Source of the DNA: Larix sibirica | Lineage: Eukaryota; Streptophyta; Pinopsida; Pinales; Pinaceae | NCBI GenBank assembly: GCA_004151065.3 | Contig: NWUY0300037722.1 | Coordinates: 15,960-28,651, forward strand | DNA length: 12,692 bases | Reading direction: 5' to 3' | Shown here: piece by piece, positions 1 through 8,175 of the stretch | Position numbering within the stretch: the first letter of the stretch is position 1 | How the letters are laid out: each line of letters opens with the position of its first letter | Notes under the pieces: generated by a model | Database searches by the model: none | What the model was told of the DNA's origin: nothing | The model's input: the letters and a program-made list of their open reading frames with translations, nothing else | Position numbers and translations under genes: made by a program

Positions 1-307
1 TAAATTTTTATGAAATTATCGGGATGTTACATATTGGGTCACCTGGAATGGTTGCTCTAGTCACAATGCTAAAGGATTTTGATAGACACTTATTTAAACC
101 TCATGGAATTATCCCAACTCTTTCAATAGAGCTTGGGGAAAAAACAATCATTGTAGAAGTGGAAGTGGTGGACTCTCCGCTTGACTATAATCTACTGTTA
201 GTAAGGAGTTGCACCTAAGTTATGATGGCCATAGTGTCTTCTATTTTCAAAGTCATTAAATTTCCTCATAATGGAATTATTATTACTATTGACCAACTAT
301 CATTTAG
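1..307 (+). pseudogene. Retroelement protease-region fragment (copy A)
   Basis: This is a fragment of the same Ty3/gypsy polyprotein seen at 5905-6179. From base 33 to 307 it aligns to that stretch at a constant offset of 5872 with no gaps and 21 mismatches by my count (about 92% identity). The readable frame (24-215) carries the end of the aspartic protease, with the PLDYNLLL motif just before its C-terminal conserved block, then a TAA at 216-218. The frame stays readable beyond the stop up to N308. Bases 1-32 match more poorly (the GATGTT area is alignable with a small gap). The catalytic Asp segment is not present, so the piece is non-functional. It is either a truncated second insertion or the result of a contig join at N308. 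Confidence 0.9.
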
Positions 308-308
308 N
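308..308. other. Ambiguous base at an abrupt homology break
   Basis: This is the only N in the window. Homology between copy A and the protease region at 5905-6179 continues to base 307 and is lost immediately after the N. The downstream bases (TCATAAATAC...) do not match the continuation of copy B (TACTAATGGC...). A single N at a homology edge may mark a closed assembly gap or a mis-join, or merely a low-quality base at a real breakpoint. Confidence 0.6.
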
Positions 309-832
309 TCATAAATACTTATATTAAAAAAACTAAAAAAATATTAGGTAAATTTGGGGTTTTCCCAACACTGTGTTATAATCCGGTTCAATTAAACGTG
401 TGATTTGTATATTTAGATTTAATGTATATGTTAAGATGCATATTAATATGTTTATCTCAATTTGTATTCATTTTATTGTAGCCATAATATTTGAGAAAGA
501 TATTCTCTATTTTATAGGTGATCTAGAGTTGGAGATGAAGCTTTGAGGTCAGGGTTGATGAAACATTAAAATCTAGGACCAACCTTCTTAAATAAGGTGC
601 ACCATCTTGATCTCTTATTGTAATTTCCATCTTGTACAAAATGTTCTAGATGTTTGCATGATTATAGATTTATGATTGATCCTCCTTAGTATGTTGATGG
701 TCTCACCCCATCCATAGGATTTATTTCCTTACAACAGAATTGGCTACTCCACTGGGGAGAAGCCTATTTTCTTTGGGGTTCTCTTGCTTGTTTCTTCTAG
801 TTTAAACCATTGATTTATATTTTTTTCAGAGT

Positions 833-841
833 CTATAAAAG
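833..841 (+). promoter_or_regulatory. TATA-like motif (CTATAAAAG)
   Basis: CTATAAAAG follows a T-rich stretch and matches the plant TATA consensus well. It could belong to an LTR promoter of an old retroelement, but no LTR boundary, primer-binding site or gene follows at a fitting distance. A chance match in AT-rich DNA is quite possible. Confidence 0.2.
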
Positions 842-920
842 ACTTGAAACTTTGGTTTGTTCATAGACCTTTGGTTCTAGGTCAATTATTTAATTTTTTG
901 AATTTTTCAAGACCCACATG

Positions 921-1033
921 CAGGTGGTACCACTTGCAGTTGCGTGTTTCCCTACCTAGGATCATTTTTTGGTGTACATAGTTGCATGTTGTACGCAAGT
1001 TGCAACACTTACAATTGTGCGTACTCCTGTAGG
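921..1033. repeat. Cluster of palindromes with a degenerate direct repeat
   Basis: CAGGTGGTACCACTTG (921-936) is a 16-bp palindrome with one mismatched pair. At 991-1024 the arms GTACGCA and TGCGTAC are perfect inverted copies, and a further TTG/CAA pairing lies inside, so a hairpin could form. CACTTGCAGTTG (931-942) recurs in degenerate form as CACTTACAATTG (1006-1017), and both are followed by a CGT and end in TAGG. Nothing ties this to a gene. It may be a remnant of a tandem or foldback repeat. Confidence 0.45.
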
Positions 1034-2084
1034 TTCCATTTAAAAAAATGCTTAAACTTTGAGTTTGGTCTTGAATCTTTCTTTAGTGCACTGACCTATT
1101 TGAAGGGTTTCCTGAGGTCTTTTATAGGCTTTGTATATATTTCCATACATTTTATTTTTTTATGAAGACCGTCTTGATCAAACAATGATTAACAAGATTG
1201 ATTCGATTCTTAGTGTTTTGATGAATCATGAGCCTCTAACCGATTAAAATCAAGAATTAAAGTTTGTAAGACAATTTCTTTTTGTCTTCACTGAGGTTTT
1301 GTCAGTTGATCCCTTGCTTAGATGTGGACTTTCAATTTCTTTCAAGTGGCATTTCGACTTGGTATTTTCTATGCTTGAAGTACTTTTGAGATTGTTGGGA
1401 CTTTTTATTTGAGTGTAAGAACAAATTTGTATGCTCGAGCACCTTTCCTTTCAGCTGTCTTTAAATATTTGTTGAGTGAAGAATTTGTATTTCCATTGAA
1501 CTTTATGTTGGACACTTTCGAGAAAGTACAGATTTTGTGGAGGCTACTAAAACCCCTTTGTGAATGTGAAGGATAGCTTGCTTTCTACTAGTTTAGTCAG
1601 ATCTTTTGAGAATTAAAGACCAAATTTCCAGCTTAAGTTGTTGGTGTCAGTTTCTTCCTTTCCACGTTGTGGACTTCTCTTTCTTTTATAAAGTAGGATC
1701 TTAGGGTTGGAGGTTATCTCGATCCCTAAGTGCACAAGTAAGGTGCATAATCAAGCCTCCCCAAACAATGTAAATGAGTAGTCTTCCTGCTTGGTTGGAT
1801 TTTACAAGTCTTATGATATACTTTTCTCCAGTTGACTTAGGTAGCATACTAAAATTTTGTAAGTTTGTGGTTGCTTCTAATTGCATGATACAGATTAGGT
1901 AACCTTTTGCAGTGGTCTTTAGGTGTAGTTGTTCATAGCGTTGTATCTTTGCATATAATAAAAGAAAACAAAAAATATTGGATCTTTATCAATAGATTTG
2001 TGTATAGTTGCAAGATTTTAGTGTAACCTCTTGTTTTTTAGAAAACATTTAGGATTTTAAAGTGCATCTTGCTTCAATTTTTGT

Positions 2085-2103
2085 ATGAAAAATGCATTTT
2101 CAT
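2085..2103. repeat. Short imperfect palindrome
   Basis: ATGAAAAATGCATTTTCAT is self-complementary around TGCA except for one extra A in the left arm. It is short, AT-rich and isolated, so chance is a fair explanation. Confidence 0.3.
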
Positions 2104-2139
2104 CAAACATAGAAAGTATTTTTTATTTTGTGTTAACAT

Positions 2140-2164
2140 AAAAAGAAAAAAGAAAAAAAGAAAA
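2140..2164 (+). repeat. 25-base uninterrupted purine tract
   Basis: A run of A and G only, made of A stretches broken by single Gs, spans 25 bases. Purine tracts prime plus-strand synthesis in LTR retrotransposons, but such a tract should be followed at once by TG of a 3' LTR. Here it is followed by TTTGAATTTTC, so I treat it as simple-sequence DNA. Confidence 0.4.
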
Positions 2165-3192
2165 TTTGAATTTTCATTAAGACTTACATTGCATAAAGCT
2201 TGCATCATATGAGATCATTGAAATTGAAAAAAATCATTGTAGTGTGGGAAGGGTGCAAAATTTTTTAGTTAAAAGGAGTTGAAGGGGTATTAAGTTGTAG
2301 TTATACTTCTTTTAGTTGCAAAAGTTTTCTTTTGAAAAGTTCTCAACAATATATTTTTAACAAGAAAAAAGAAATTTGAGATAGGATCTTAGGTTTTCTT
2401 CTAGTTTAGAAACACACCTAATAGCTAAGCTAAGGTTTTTGGAGGTAGGGAGTTGTGAGTTAACTCCTCCAACACCACTTAAAATTGCCAAACATAGGTG
2501 TATTTCATAAGGGAGGAAATCCAACATTGTATGGGAGTGGTCGGGAAGCCCCTCTACCATAGGAGTCAAGCACGAGGACATGTGAGTTTGAGTTGTGGAG
2601 AGATCCCTCCAATACTCAATCAAGCATCAGCTAGGTTTTTTATGTGTATGGGGAGTTTCGACAATACAGAGTGCTATTGTAGAGTTCCAGACTTAGTTAT
2701 CCTAGCCATATGTATGTTCCCGACCTACAACTATTCCCCCATATGTTGTTTGAAAATTGGTAGCCTTATAATCTTTTCTTTAGGGTCATACACAGGTGCT
2801 AGCAGGGGATTTTCTGTGACCACCTTGGGTGGACCTAGTGACTAGAGAATTAGTACCCTTAGAGGGTGTTTTACAGATTTATCTAGAAAAACACTTGCAC
2901 CAAGACGGGAAACACACCCATATTGGGTAACTATTTTATGATCTTCACCCATTAGACTTGGGCCCTCATAATCCAAGGCTAATATTTGGAAGACCCTATC
3001 TTTAGCTCCATAGTGAATGGTACTGGTATCCCAACGATTTTCATTGCGTGGGTTGTTTTCTTGTTGCAATTCCCATAGGAACTTTTTAGTGCATTTTTGT
3101 TGTTGTTTTATTTTTTAGACCTCTCTTTGGAGTCTTTTGCAAGCAACTGTGTCCAATCAAACTCTATGCATATCTCATAGATTACGAGGAAA

Positions 3193-3471
3193 ATCTCTTG
3201 AAAGGAGAGAATTCCATGTGCCCAAGCAAAGAATGGATACAACAGTCCACCCCCTCAGGAGACAGAGGACGAGAATCAAGAACCAAACACTCAACAATCC
3301 AATCAAGAAAACAACTTTAGTTTTGCTAAATCAGAATCGTCATTAGAGGAAGGTCATTTTAGTGACATTGAAGGGTAGATTACTAAATCTCCTTCAGTTG
3401 TTTCTTATCAGCTAGAAGAACACTTGGAACTTCCATTGAGGATCTTACTAATACTTAAGGATTTTTAAACC
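3193..3471 (+). pseudogene. Acidic Q/N-rich leader frame upstream of gag
   Basis: Frame 1 is readable for about 93 codons with one internal stop (TAG 3376-3378). Its translation is rich in Gln, Asn, Glu and Ser, with segments such as QEPNTQQSNQENNF and SSLEEGHFSDIEG. Such composition resembles the low-complexity N-terminal parts of plant Gag proteins or a small leader ORF. It lies in a different frame from gag (which begins in frame 3 at 3552), about 80 bases upstream. It could be the original 5' end of gag after a frameshift, or a non-coding leader that happens to be open. A competing frame (3137-3346) gives a basic peptide and looks less natural. Confidence 0.3.
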
Positions 3472-3551
3472 CTTCATAGTGTTTGAATTTTACATATATA
3501 TTTGAGTTTGATATTCCTATACCTAGTAGTCCTTCGTTAAATTAGTTACCT

Positions 3552-5330
3552 ATGGCCAGCACTGATGAGATACCAGGTACTGGGGAAAAATCTCCCTCAG
3601 TTAGTGTTACACCTACACAAGGAGGTGATGCAAATGCATCATCAACTCTTATCTACATATGGAATCCTCCTTCATCAATGATTTTAACTGGAGGACCTTC
3701 TTATGGTTGCTGTGGAACAAATCCTTTCTCCTTTGGAATGAATTTTTGAGGGTTTCATTCCATACCAACTACAATGCCTCCTTTGTCAACTAACACTACT
3801 ACGGCAGGCAATGCCCCTTCTATGCATTCCAGTGGATTCTTGTCTAGTCCTAATCCCACCCATATCGCAGGGCCTACTAGTGGCTTCACTATTCCTAATA
3901 TAAGTCCACCCTCCCAAGGTATAGGGAGTACAAGTGTTAGTAACCATTTCTCATCATTTTTTTCTTATTATAATACTATCGAAATGGGGGGTACTAGCAT
4001 AGGAATTCCTTTGGGACAAAATCATCCATTTGGGTGTCCTCCCTTTTTGAGGATAGGTGCACCAATTATGGTAAACCCAACACTTGCTTCCTTAATAGGA
4101 AATCAACGTATGGAAAACTTGGGTGGAACATCAGGTGCTTTTAACCAACCAATCTCACAACCTCAATTCAACTAAAAATTTAGTCAATACAATCCAATTT
4201 CCAACACTGCAAACACAAATCAGTGGACACCTAATGCTCCTGGATCTTGGAATACCTTGGCACAAACAAATTTGTATTTTTTGGATACCCTAAACTTGCC
4301 TGATTTGTCAAATTTGACCAATGATCCAGTGCTTCATAACCTCAATTGGCCACCCCTCCCTACAAATTTTCCTTCTAACATTCTTAAGTTTGAAGGTAAA
4401 CCCAAGGAAGACCATGCAAAACATGTGATGAATTTTCATCTATGGTGCTCATCCAACTCACTAATGGATGATTCTATTAGACTTGGTCTCTTGCAAAGGA
4501 CTTTGACTGGGATGGCAACAAATTGGTACATTGAGTTACCATGAGATTCTTTCCAAAAATTTTATGCCATTGTGATGAATTTGTTGAACCATTTTTAGTC
4601 ACCAGTCCATTACGAAATTGGTGCTGAGCTATTAACTTAATTTTCCCAAGATAAGTCTGCACATATATCTGATCACATACATTAATGGAGGAGAAGAAGG
4701 AATTCAATTAAATCCCAAATTTTAGATGAATTCATAACATATTGGTTCATTAATTCATTACAACCATGCATTGCGAAAGATGTATCCCTTTCAAGAGTTC
4801 AAAACGAAGAGCAAGCTATCATTAAAGCTCAACAACTATACTTAGTGTATTTTCAATCCAGATTGCTATATGAGATATTGCGAGATGCTCCTAGAGTTGA
4901 TACTGATCCAACAAAACCAATACCTAGACCACATGCCGATGGTGTGATTGGTTCAACAACAACTACAGTATCTAGCCAGGGTACACACTTAATAGTGAAA
5001 AATTCACTGGTAGTTACTCTGTACAACAAATAAAACACCAACCCCAACTCTCCAGTGGATTTTTTGATTGTTGAAACAACCGATTCTAAGGGAAACCAAC
5101 AGCCCTGAGGGAAAATTAACAAGAATAAAAAATAAGGGAATAAAGACAATAACAATGCAAACACCAATAATAAGAATAATCAATACAGCAATGATGGTAG
5201 GGATAAAAAGGAGAAGGGTAAAGTGAAGTTTCCTTGCATTTTGTGTAAGGAAGATCACTTAACTTATAAATGTCCCAAGATGAAAATAGCACAAAGGCTA
5301 TTAGCAAAACAATAAGGTTTCAACCAACCT
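3552..5330 (+). pseudogene. gag: Gag polyprotein remnant with CCHC-type zinc knuckle
   Basis: Gag forms the virus-like particle and binds the element RNA. Frame 3 opens with ATG at 3552 and a Gly/Pro/Ser/Asn-rich N-terminal third (MASTDEIPGTGEK...). From 4389 the retrotransposon Gag domain appears: FEGKPKEDHAKHVMNFHLW, then a D..R...LQ.TLTGMA.NWY..LP pattern, continuing to about 4700 (ISDHIH, RRRRNSIKS). An Asn/Lys-rich linker (about 5117-5225) leads to a zinc knuckle at 5235-5273, CILCKEDHLTYKC, spacing C-x2-C-x3-H-x4-C. Stops interrupt frame 3 at 3747, 4173, 4542, 4596, 4638 and 4683. Between about 4990 and 5110 the readable frame moves to frame 1 and then back. The protein is therefore not made intact. 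Start choice rests on the first ATG of the frame. Confidence 0.9.
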
Positions 5331-5439
5331 ATTGTGCTCACTAACCCATTTCCTCAACCACGGAAATATATGATTGCTACGGCTTAATCAAATCCTGGAT
5401 CCTCGCAAGGGGGAAATCACAGTGCCTCCTGTCAAGGGG

Positions 5440-6179
5440 AAACTTTGTTCAAATCCAAGATTTTATGTGTGAATAGGACATCCACCTCCAGACTAGAAGT
5501 GAAACTTATGATGCACCATCTTCTAGATATAAAGGGAAAGAAATCTCTAAAAATGATGTGGATTTTCCATTATGCATAGAAAAATCATCAAATGATAGTA
5601 TGCCTAAGATACCAAGATTTTTCATGAAAAAGGCTATGTACAATCCTAACACACACACACTTCTCAACACTATAGCATAGTAGAGGATTTAGAAAGAGCA
5701 TCATGTGCAGGAACCTAAGAGGATTTAGTAGAGGATTCCTTAGATAGACAGATTATGACCTTTGATTATGAGAACTGGAAATCTCACTTACCTCATCATG
5801 CATCTTTTCAAATCCAAGCGGTTTCTGGAACGTCTACTATACACCGGGTAGTTGTTGATGAAGGTGCCTCCACATGCGTGATGTCTTTATCATGTTGGAA
5901 GGCTATTGGGTCACCTAGCGTGGTTTCCCTCGTCACAATGCTAAAGGATTTTTACATACACTTGTTTAAACCTCATGGAATTATCCCAACTCTTTCAATA
6001 GAGCTTGGGTAAAATACAATCATTGTAGAAGTGGAAGTGGTGGACTCTCCACTTGAATATAATCTACTGCTACGAAGTAGTTGGACCTAAGATATGATGG
6101 CCATAGTGTCTTCTATTTTCAGAGTCATTAAATTTCCTCATAATGGAATTATTATTACTATTGACCAACTATCATTTAG
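5440..6179 (+). pseudogene. Retropepsin-like aspartic protease region (copy B)
   Basis: The protease would cut the polyprotein. Family similarity resumes in frame 2 at about 5465 (SSRYKGKEISKND, IEKSSNDSMPKIP) and jumps to frame 1 at the AC repeat 5649-5660 (SQHYSIVEDLERA from 5662). The active-site loop is VVVDEGASTCVM, with the catalytic Asp at 5857-5859. It reads D-E-G instead of the usual D-T/S-G, a variant I recall as normal for this plant family. The PLEYNLLL block near 6050 corresponds to the conserved C-terminal part, followed by IVSSIFRVIKFP and ITIDQLSFS. TAA codons at 5716, 6010 and 6088 interrupt it. The last is shared with copy A. Retropepsin works as a dimer. Confidence 0.9.
5649..5660. 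repeat. (AC)6 microsatellite inside the coding frame
   Basis: Six AC units lie exactly where the readable frame of the polyprotein changes from frame 2 (ending in MKKAMYNPNTHT) to frame 1 (starting SQHYSIVEDL). Replication slippage in the repeat is the simplest explanation for this frameshift. Confidence 0.8.
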
Positions 6180-6945
6180 TACTAATGGCCCTAATCATCA
6201 AAATGGCTTTGACATCCCCTTAGTGGCTCATTCAATGAAAGCTTGTGAAAATGTTGGAGTGGGAATGTATCCTATGCTCATGGGAACTTTTAATCTTCCC
6301 CCACACAACTTGCATGCAATTACATCCCCGATACATGAAATCTCCACCATTTCCATGTCTTCCACCCCTAAGGTGTCACATTTTAAAACTTCATATTTTA
6401 ATGACCCTTGGAAGTTGCCAACTATGGAAGAAGGATTTTGTTGAACGAATATGGCATTGTATGCTGCCGAGCTAGCTTATCAAGCAATTGTTTTAGATGA
6501 AGCAAACCATACTAGTCTTCATTCGAAGTTATACATCAATGACCAACATTCAATGCCTGTGTGGGTTGTCAATTCTTTGCCATGCCATGATCCCTTAGAT
6601 AGTGTATTTCCATCAAACGAAGCAATTCTAGAGGCAATGTCTTTAGAGGACAGATCATGGAAGTATATGCATCAACGTGCATCTTTCTTATCAACTCAGA
6701 ATGACCTTAGAATTGACAAGGAAAGAACTATCAAAACAGGACCCATGGATTGCTATGGGAGCCCTTTGACACCTTTGCAAGTCTATGTTGAAAGTAACAT
6801 GGAAAACATCTCCAAGACCATTCCTATTGATATTTCTAGGAGTCTAGGCATGGTAGAAATTTTTTTCTTTGTTGATGACTGTTCACTAGAAGAAATTGAA
6901 ATATACACAACACTATTTAAGGAGTATAGAGATATATTTTCCTAG
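6180..6945 (+). pseudogene. Polyprotein linker between protease and reverse transcriptase
   Basis: This frame-1 stretch joins the protease and RT modules. It has no catalytic motif that I know of, but it is long and well preserved: 6094-6441 and 6451-6942 are open apart from a single TGA at 6442. Recognisable segments include ENVGVGMYPMLMGTFNLPP, HFKTSYFNDPWKLP, FPSNEAILEAMSLEDRSW, ISKTIPIDISRSLGMVEI and EEIEIYTTLFKEYRDIFS. The last leads directly into the RT N-terminus (a TAG replaces a probable Trp at 6943, before SYEEMLGID). I recall similar blocks in plant Ty3/gypsy polyproteins, where the function is unknown. At 164 codons, 6451-6942 is the longest unbroken frame in the window. Confidence 0.8.
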
Positions 6946-7740
6946 TCCTATGAAGAAATGCTAGGAATTGATTTGGCTATTGTTGAACATAAAATCAAGA
7001 CTTATCCAAATGCCAAGCCGGTTCAGCAAAAACTCATACCACTCAATCCGAGGAAGGCCACTGCTAATAAAGCAGAGGTTTAAAAACTACTTTGTGTAAA
7101 CTTCATTTATCATGTTCCCTTAGCCGAATGGGTATCTAACCTAGTACATGTTGACAAAAGAAAAGGAAATATTTGAGTGTGATGGAAACGAGATCTTCTC
7201 ATTTATGGATGGTTTCTTGGATATAACCAAATTCAAATATGGCCTGAACACTAGCACAAAATAACATTTATATGCTCTTGGGGAACATTGGCATATAGGA
7301 AAATGCCTTTTCGCTTGAAGAACGTTGGGGATACCTTCCAAAGAGGGATGTCTTATGCATTCCATGATATAAAGAATATTTTTGAATCCTACATCGATGA
7401 CTTAATCACTAAATCTAAGAAGAGAATAGATCACCCTAAGCACTTATGGTCAGTTGTCAATAAGTGTCGTTACTATAGGATTCATTTGAATCCTCACAAG
7501 TGTATCTTTTGCGTTGAGTCAGGTCAATTTCTAGGCTTTATTGTATTTGAAGATGGCATTATAATAGATCTATTTAAGGTGGAGGAAATACTCCAGTTAC
7601 CTCCCCCGCATAATTTGAATCAACTACAAATCCTTCAAGGTAGAGGCAATTTCTTACATAGGTTTGTCGCTAATTATGCTGAACTCATCAAAGGTTTTAT
7701 GTGATTACTAAGGAAAGGGGTCCCATTTGTTTGGGATGAT
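6946..7740 (+). pseudogene. Reverse transcriptase remnant with internal deletion
   Basis: RT copies the element RNA into DNA. Frame 1 starts with SYEEMLGIDLAIVEHKI (the conserved N-terminal entry) and VPLAEWVSNLVHVDK. After KGNI (about 7173) the usual VDFR..N segment is missing. The reading resumes in frame 2 at 7190 with EIFSFMDGF, which carries the first catalytic Asp (7208-7210), then returns to frame 1 at about 7218 (LGYNQIQI). The catalytic YIDD box is intact at 7390-7401 (SYIDDLI), followed by LNPHKCIFCVESGQFLGFIV and the thumb-region pattern LPPPHNLNQLQILQGRGNFL. Stops lie at 7081, 7174, 7180, 7252 and 7702. The longest open part is 7288-7701 (138 codons). The lost fingers/palm segment rules out activity. 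Confidence 0.95.
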
Positions 7741-8175
7741 AAAGCTTAGTGATCATTTAACGCATTAAAAAAGGCTTTACTGTCTGCCCCTACACTGAGT
7801 CCTCCAGACTTTAACATAGATTTCCTTCTTTACATAGCGGCATCCGAGCCTATAGTTGGCATGGTCCTGGTTTAGGAAGATGACTTCTATCAAGAACATG
7901 TCATCTACTATCAAAGTAAGATTTTAGGTGGACATGAGATCATATATTTGCACATTGAGAAACTTGCATTGGATGTTGTCCATGCAATCCAATGGCTTAG
8001 AAATTACAATCTTCTTAGGAGGAAAAATGTTATAGCCGATGTTAATCCATTTCTGCATATTTTGTCCCGATGGATAATCTATGGAAAATACAATAGATGA
8101 ATCAGTGTCATACAGGAGTTCAAATTAGGATTTGCTTCAGCAAAATCCAAGAAATATTTATCCTTTGCCAAATTA
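7741..8175 (+). pseudogene. RNase H domain remnant
   Basis: This domain would degrade the RNA strand of the RNA-DNA hybrid. Directly after the RT, frame 1 reads FNALKKALLSAPTLSPPDF, then LLYIAASEPIVGMVLV, EHVIYYQSKILGG, LHIEKLALDVVHAIQWLRNY and NVIADVNPFLHILSR, ending in GFASAKSKKYLSFAKLMSEL. The order and spacing fit the retroelement RNase H. The first catalytic Asp, expected in a Y-x-D-A-S box, is Ala here (GCG 7837-7839). In my memory this residue is also absent in related plant Tat-like families, so it may be ancestral. No second, archaeal-type RNase H appears between this domain and integrase. Stops lie at 7747, 7750, 7873 and 8098, mostly CAG to TAG or TGG to TGA. Confidence 0.85.

Larger units (their letters stand above)
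309..3190. other. AT-rich region without supportable genes
   Basis: I find no coding similarity in either strand across this 2.9 kb. Short open frames exist (for example 944-1165 on + and 2498-2845 on +), but they have no recognisable domain and overlap equally long frames on the other strand. The segment probably holds old repeat DNA. Part of it could be the leader or a long, diverged LTR of the element that starts downstream, but I could not match any stretch to sequence beyond 9340, which a 5'/3' LTR pair would require. Contents noted separately are a TATA-like motif near 833, palindromes near 921-1024 and 2085, and a purine tract at 2140. Confidence 0.6.

Noticed and set aside
769-781. 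13-base inverted match to 10404-10416 (TTCTTTGGGGTTC)
   Set aside because: One or two such matches are expected by chance in a window of this size, and the similarity does not extend beyond 13 bases.
2140-2164. Purine tract as the polypurine primer of an LTR element
   Set aside because: It is not followed by TG of an LTR and lies upstream of gag, the wrong end for element 1.
1693-2394. TAGGATCTTAGG occurring near 1693 and again near 2382 as a direct repeat
   Set aside because: Only about 12 bases match and the flanks are unrelated, so this is within chance expectation.
2498-2845. 115-codon open frame on the + strand
   Set aside because: No recognisable domain, poor composition for a folded protein, and overlap by an antisense frame of 88 codons (2357-2623).
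3018-3034. TGGTATCCCAACG as a primer-binding site for element 1
   Set aside because: Only TGGTATC fits the initiator tRNA-Met complement, the rest does not, and no CA LTR end precedes it.
4853-5307. Three overlapping minus-strand open frames
   Set aside because: They are the reverse of the Asn/Lys-rich gag linker, whose AAT/AAC/AAG codons read as hydrophobic residues on the other strand.
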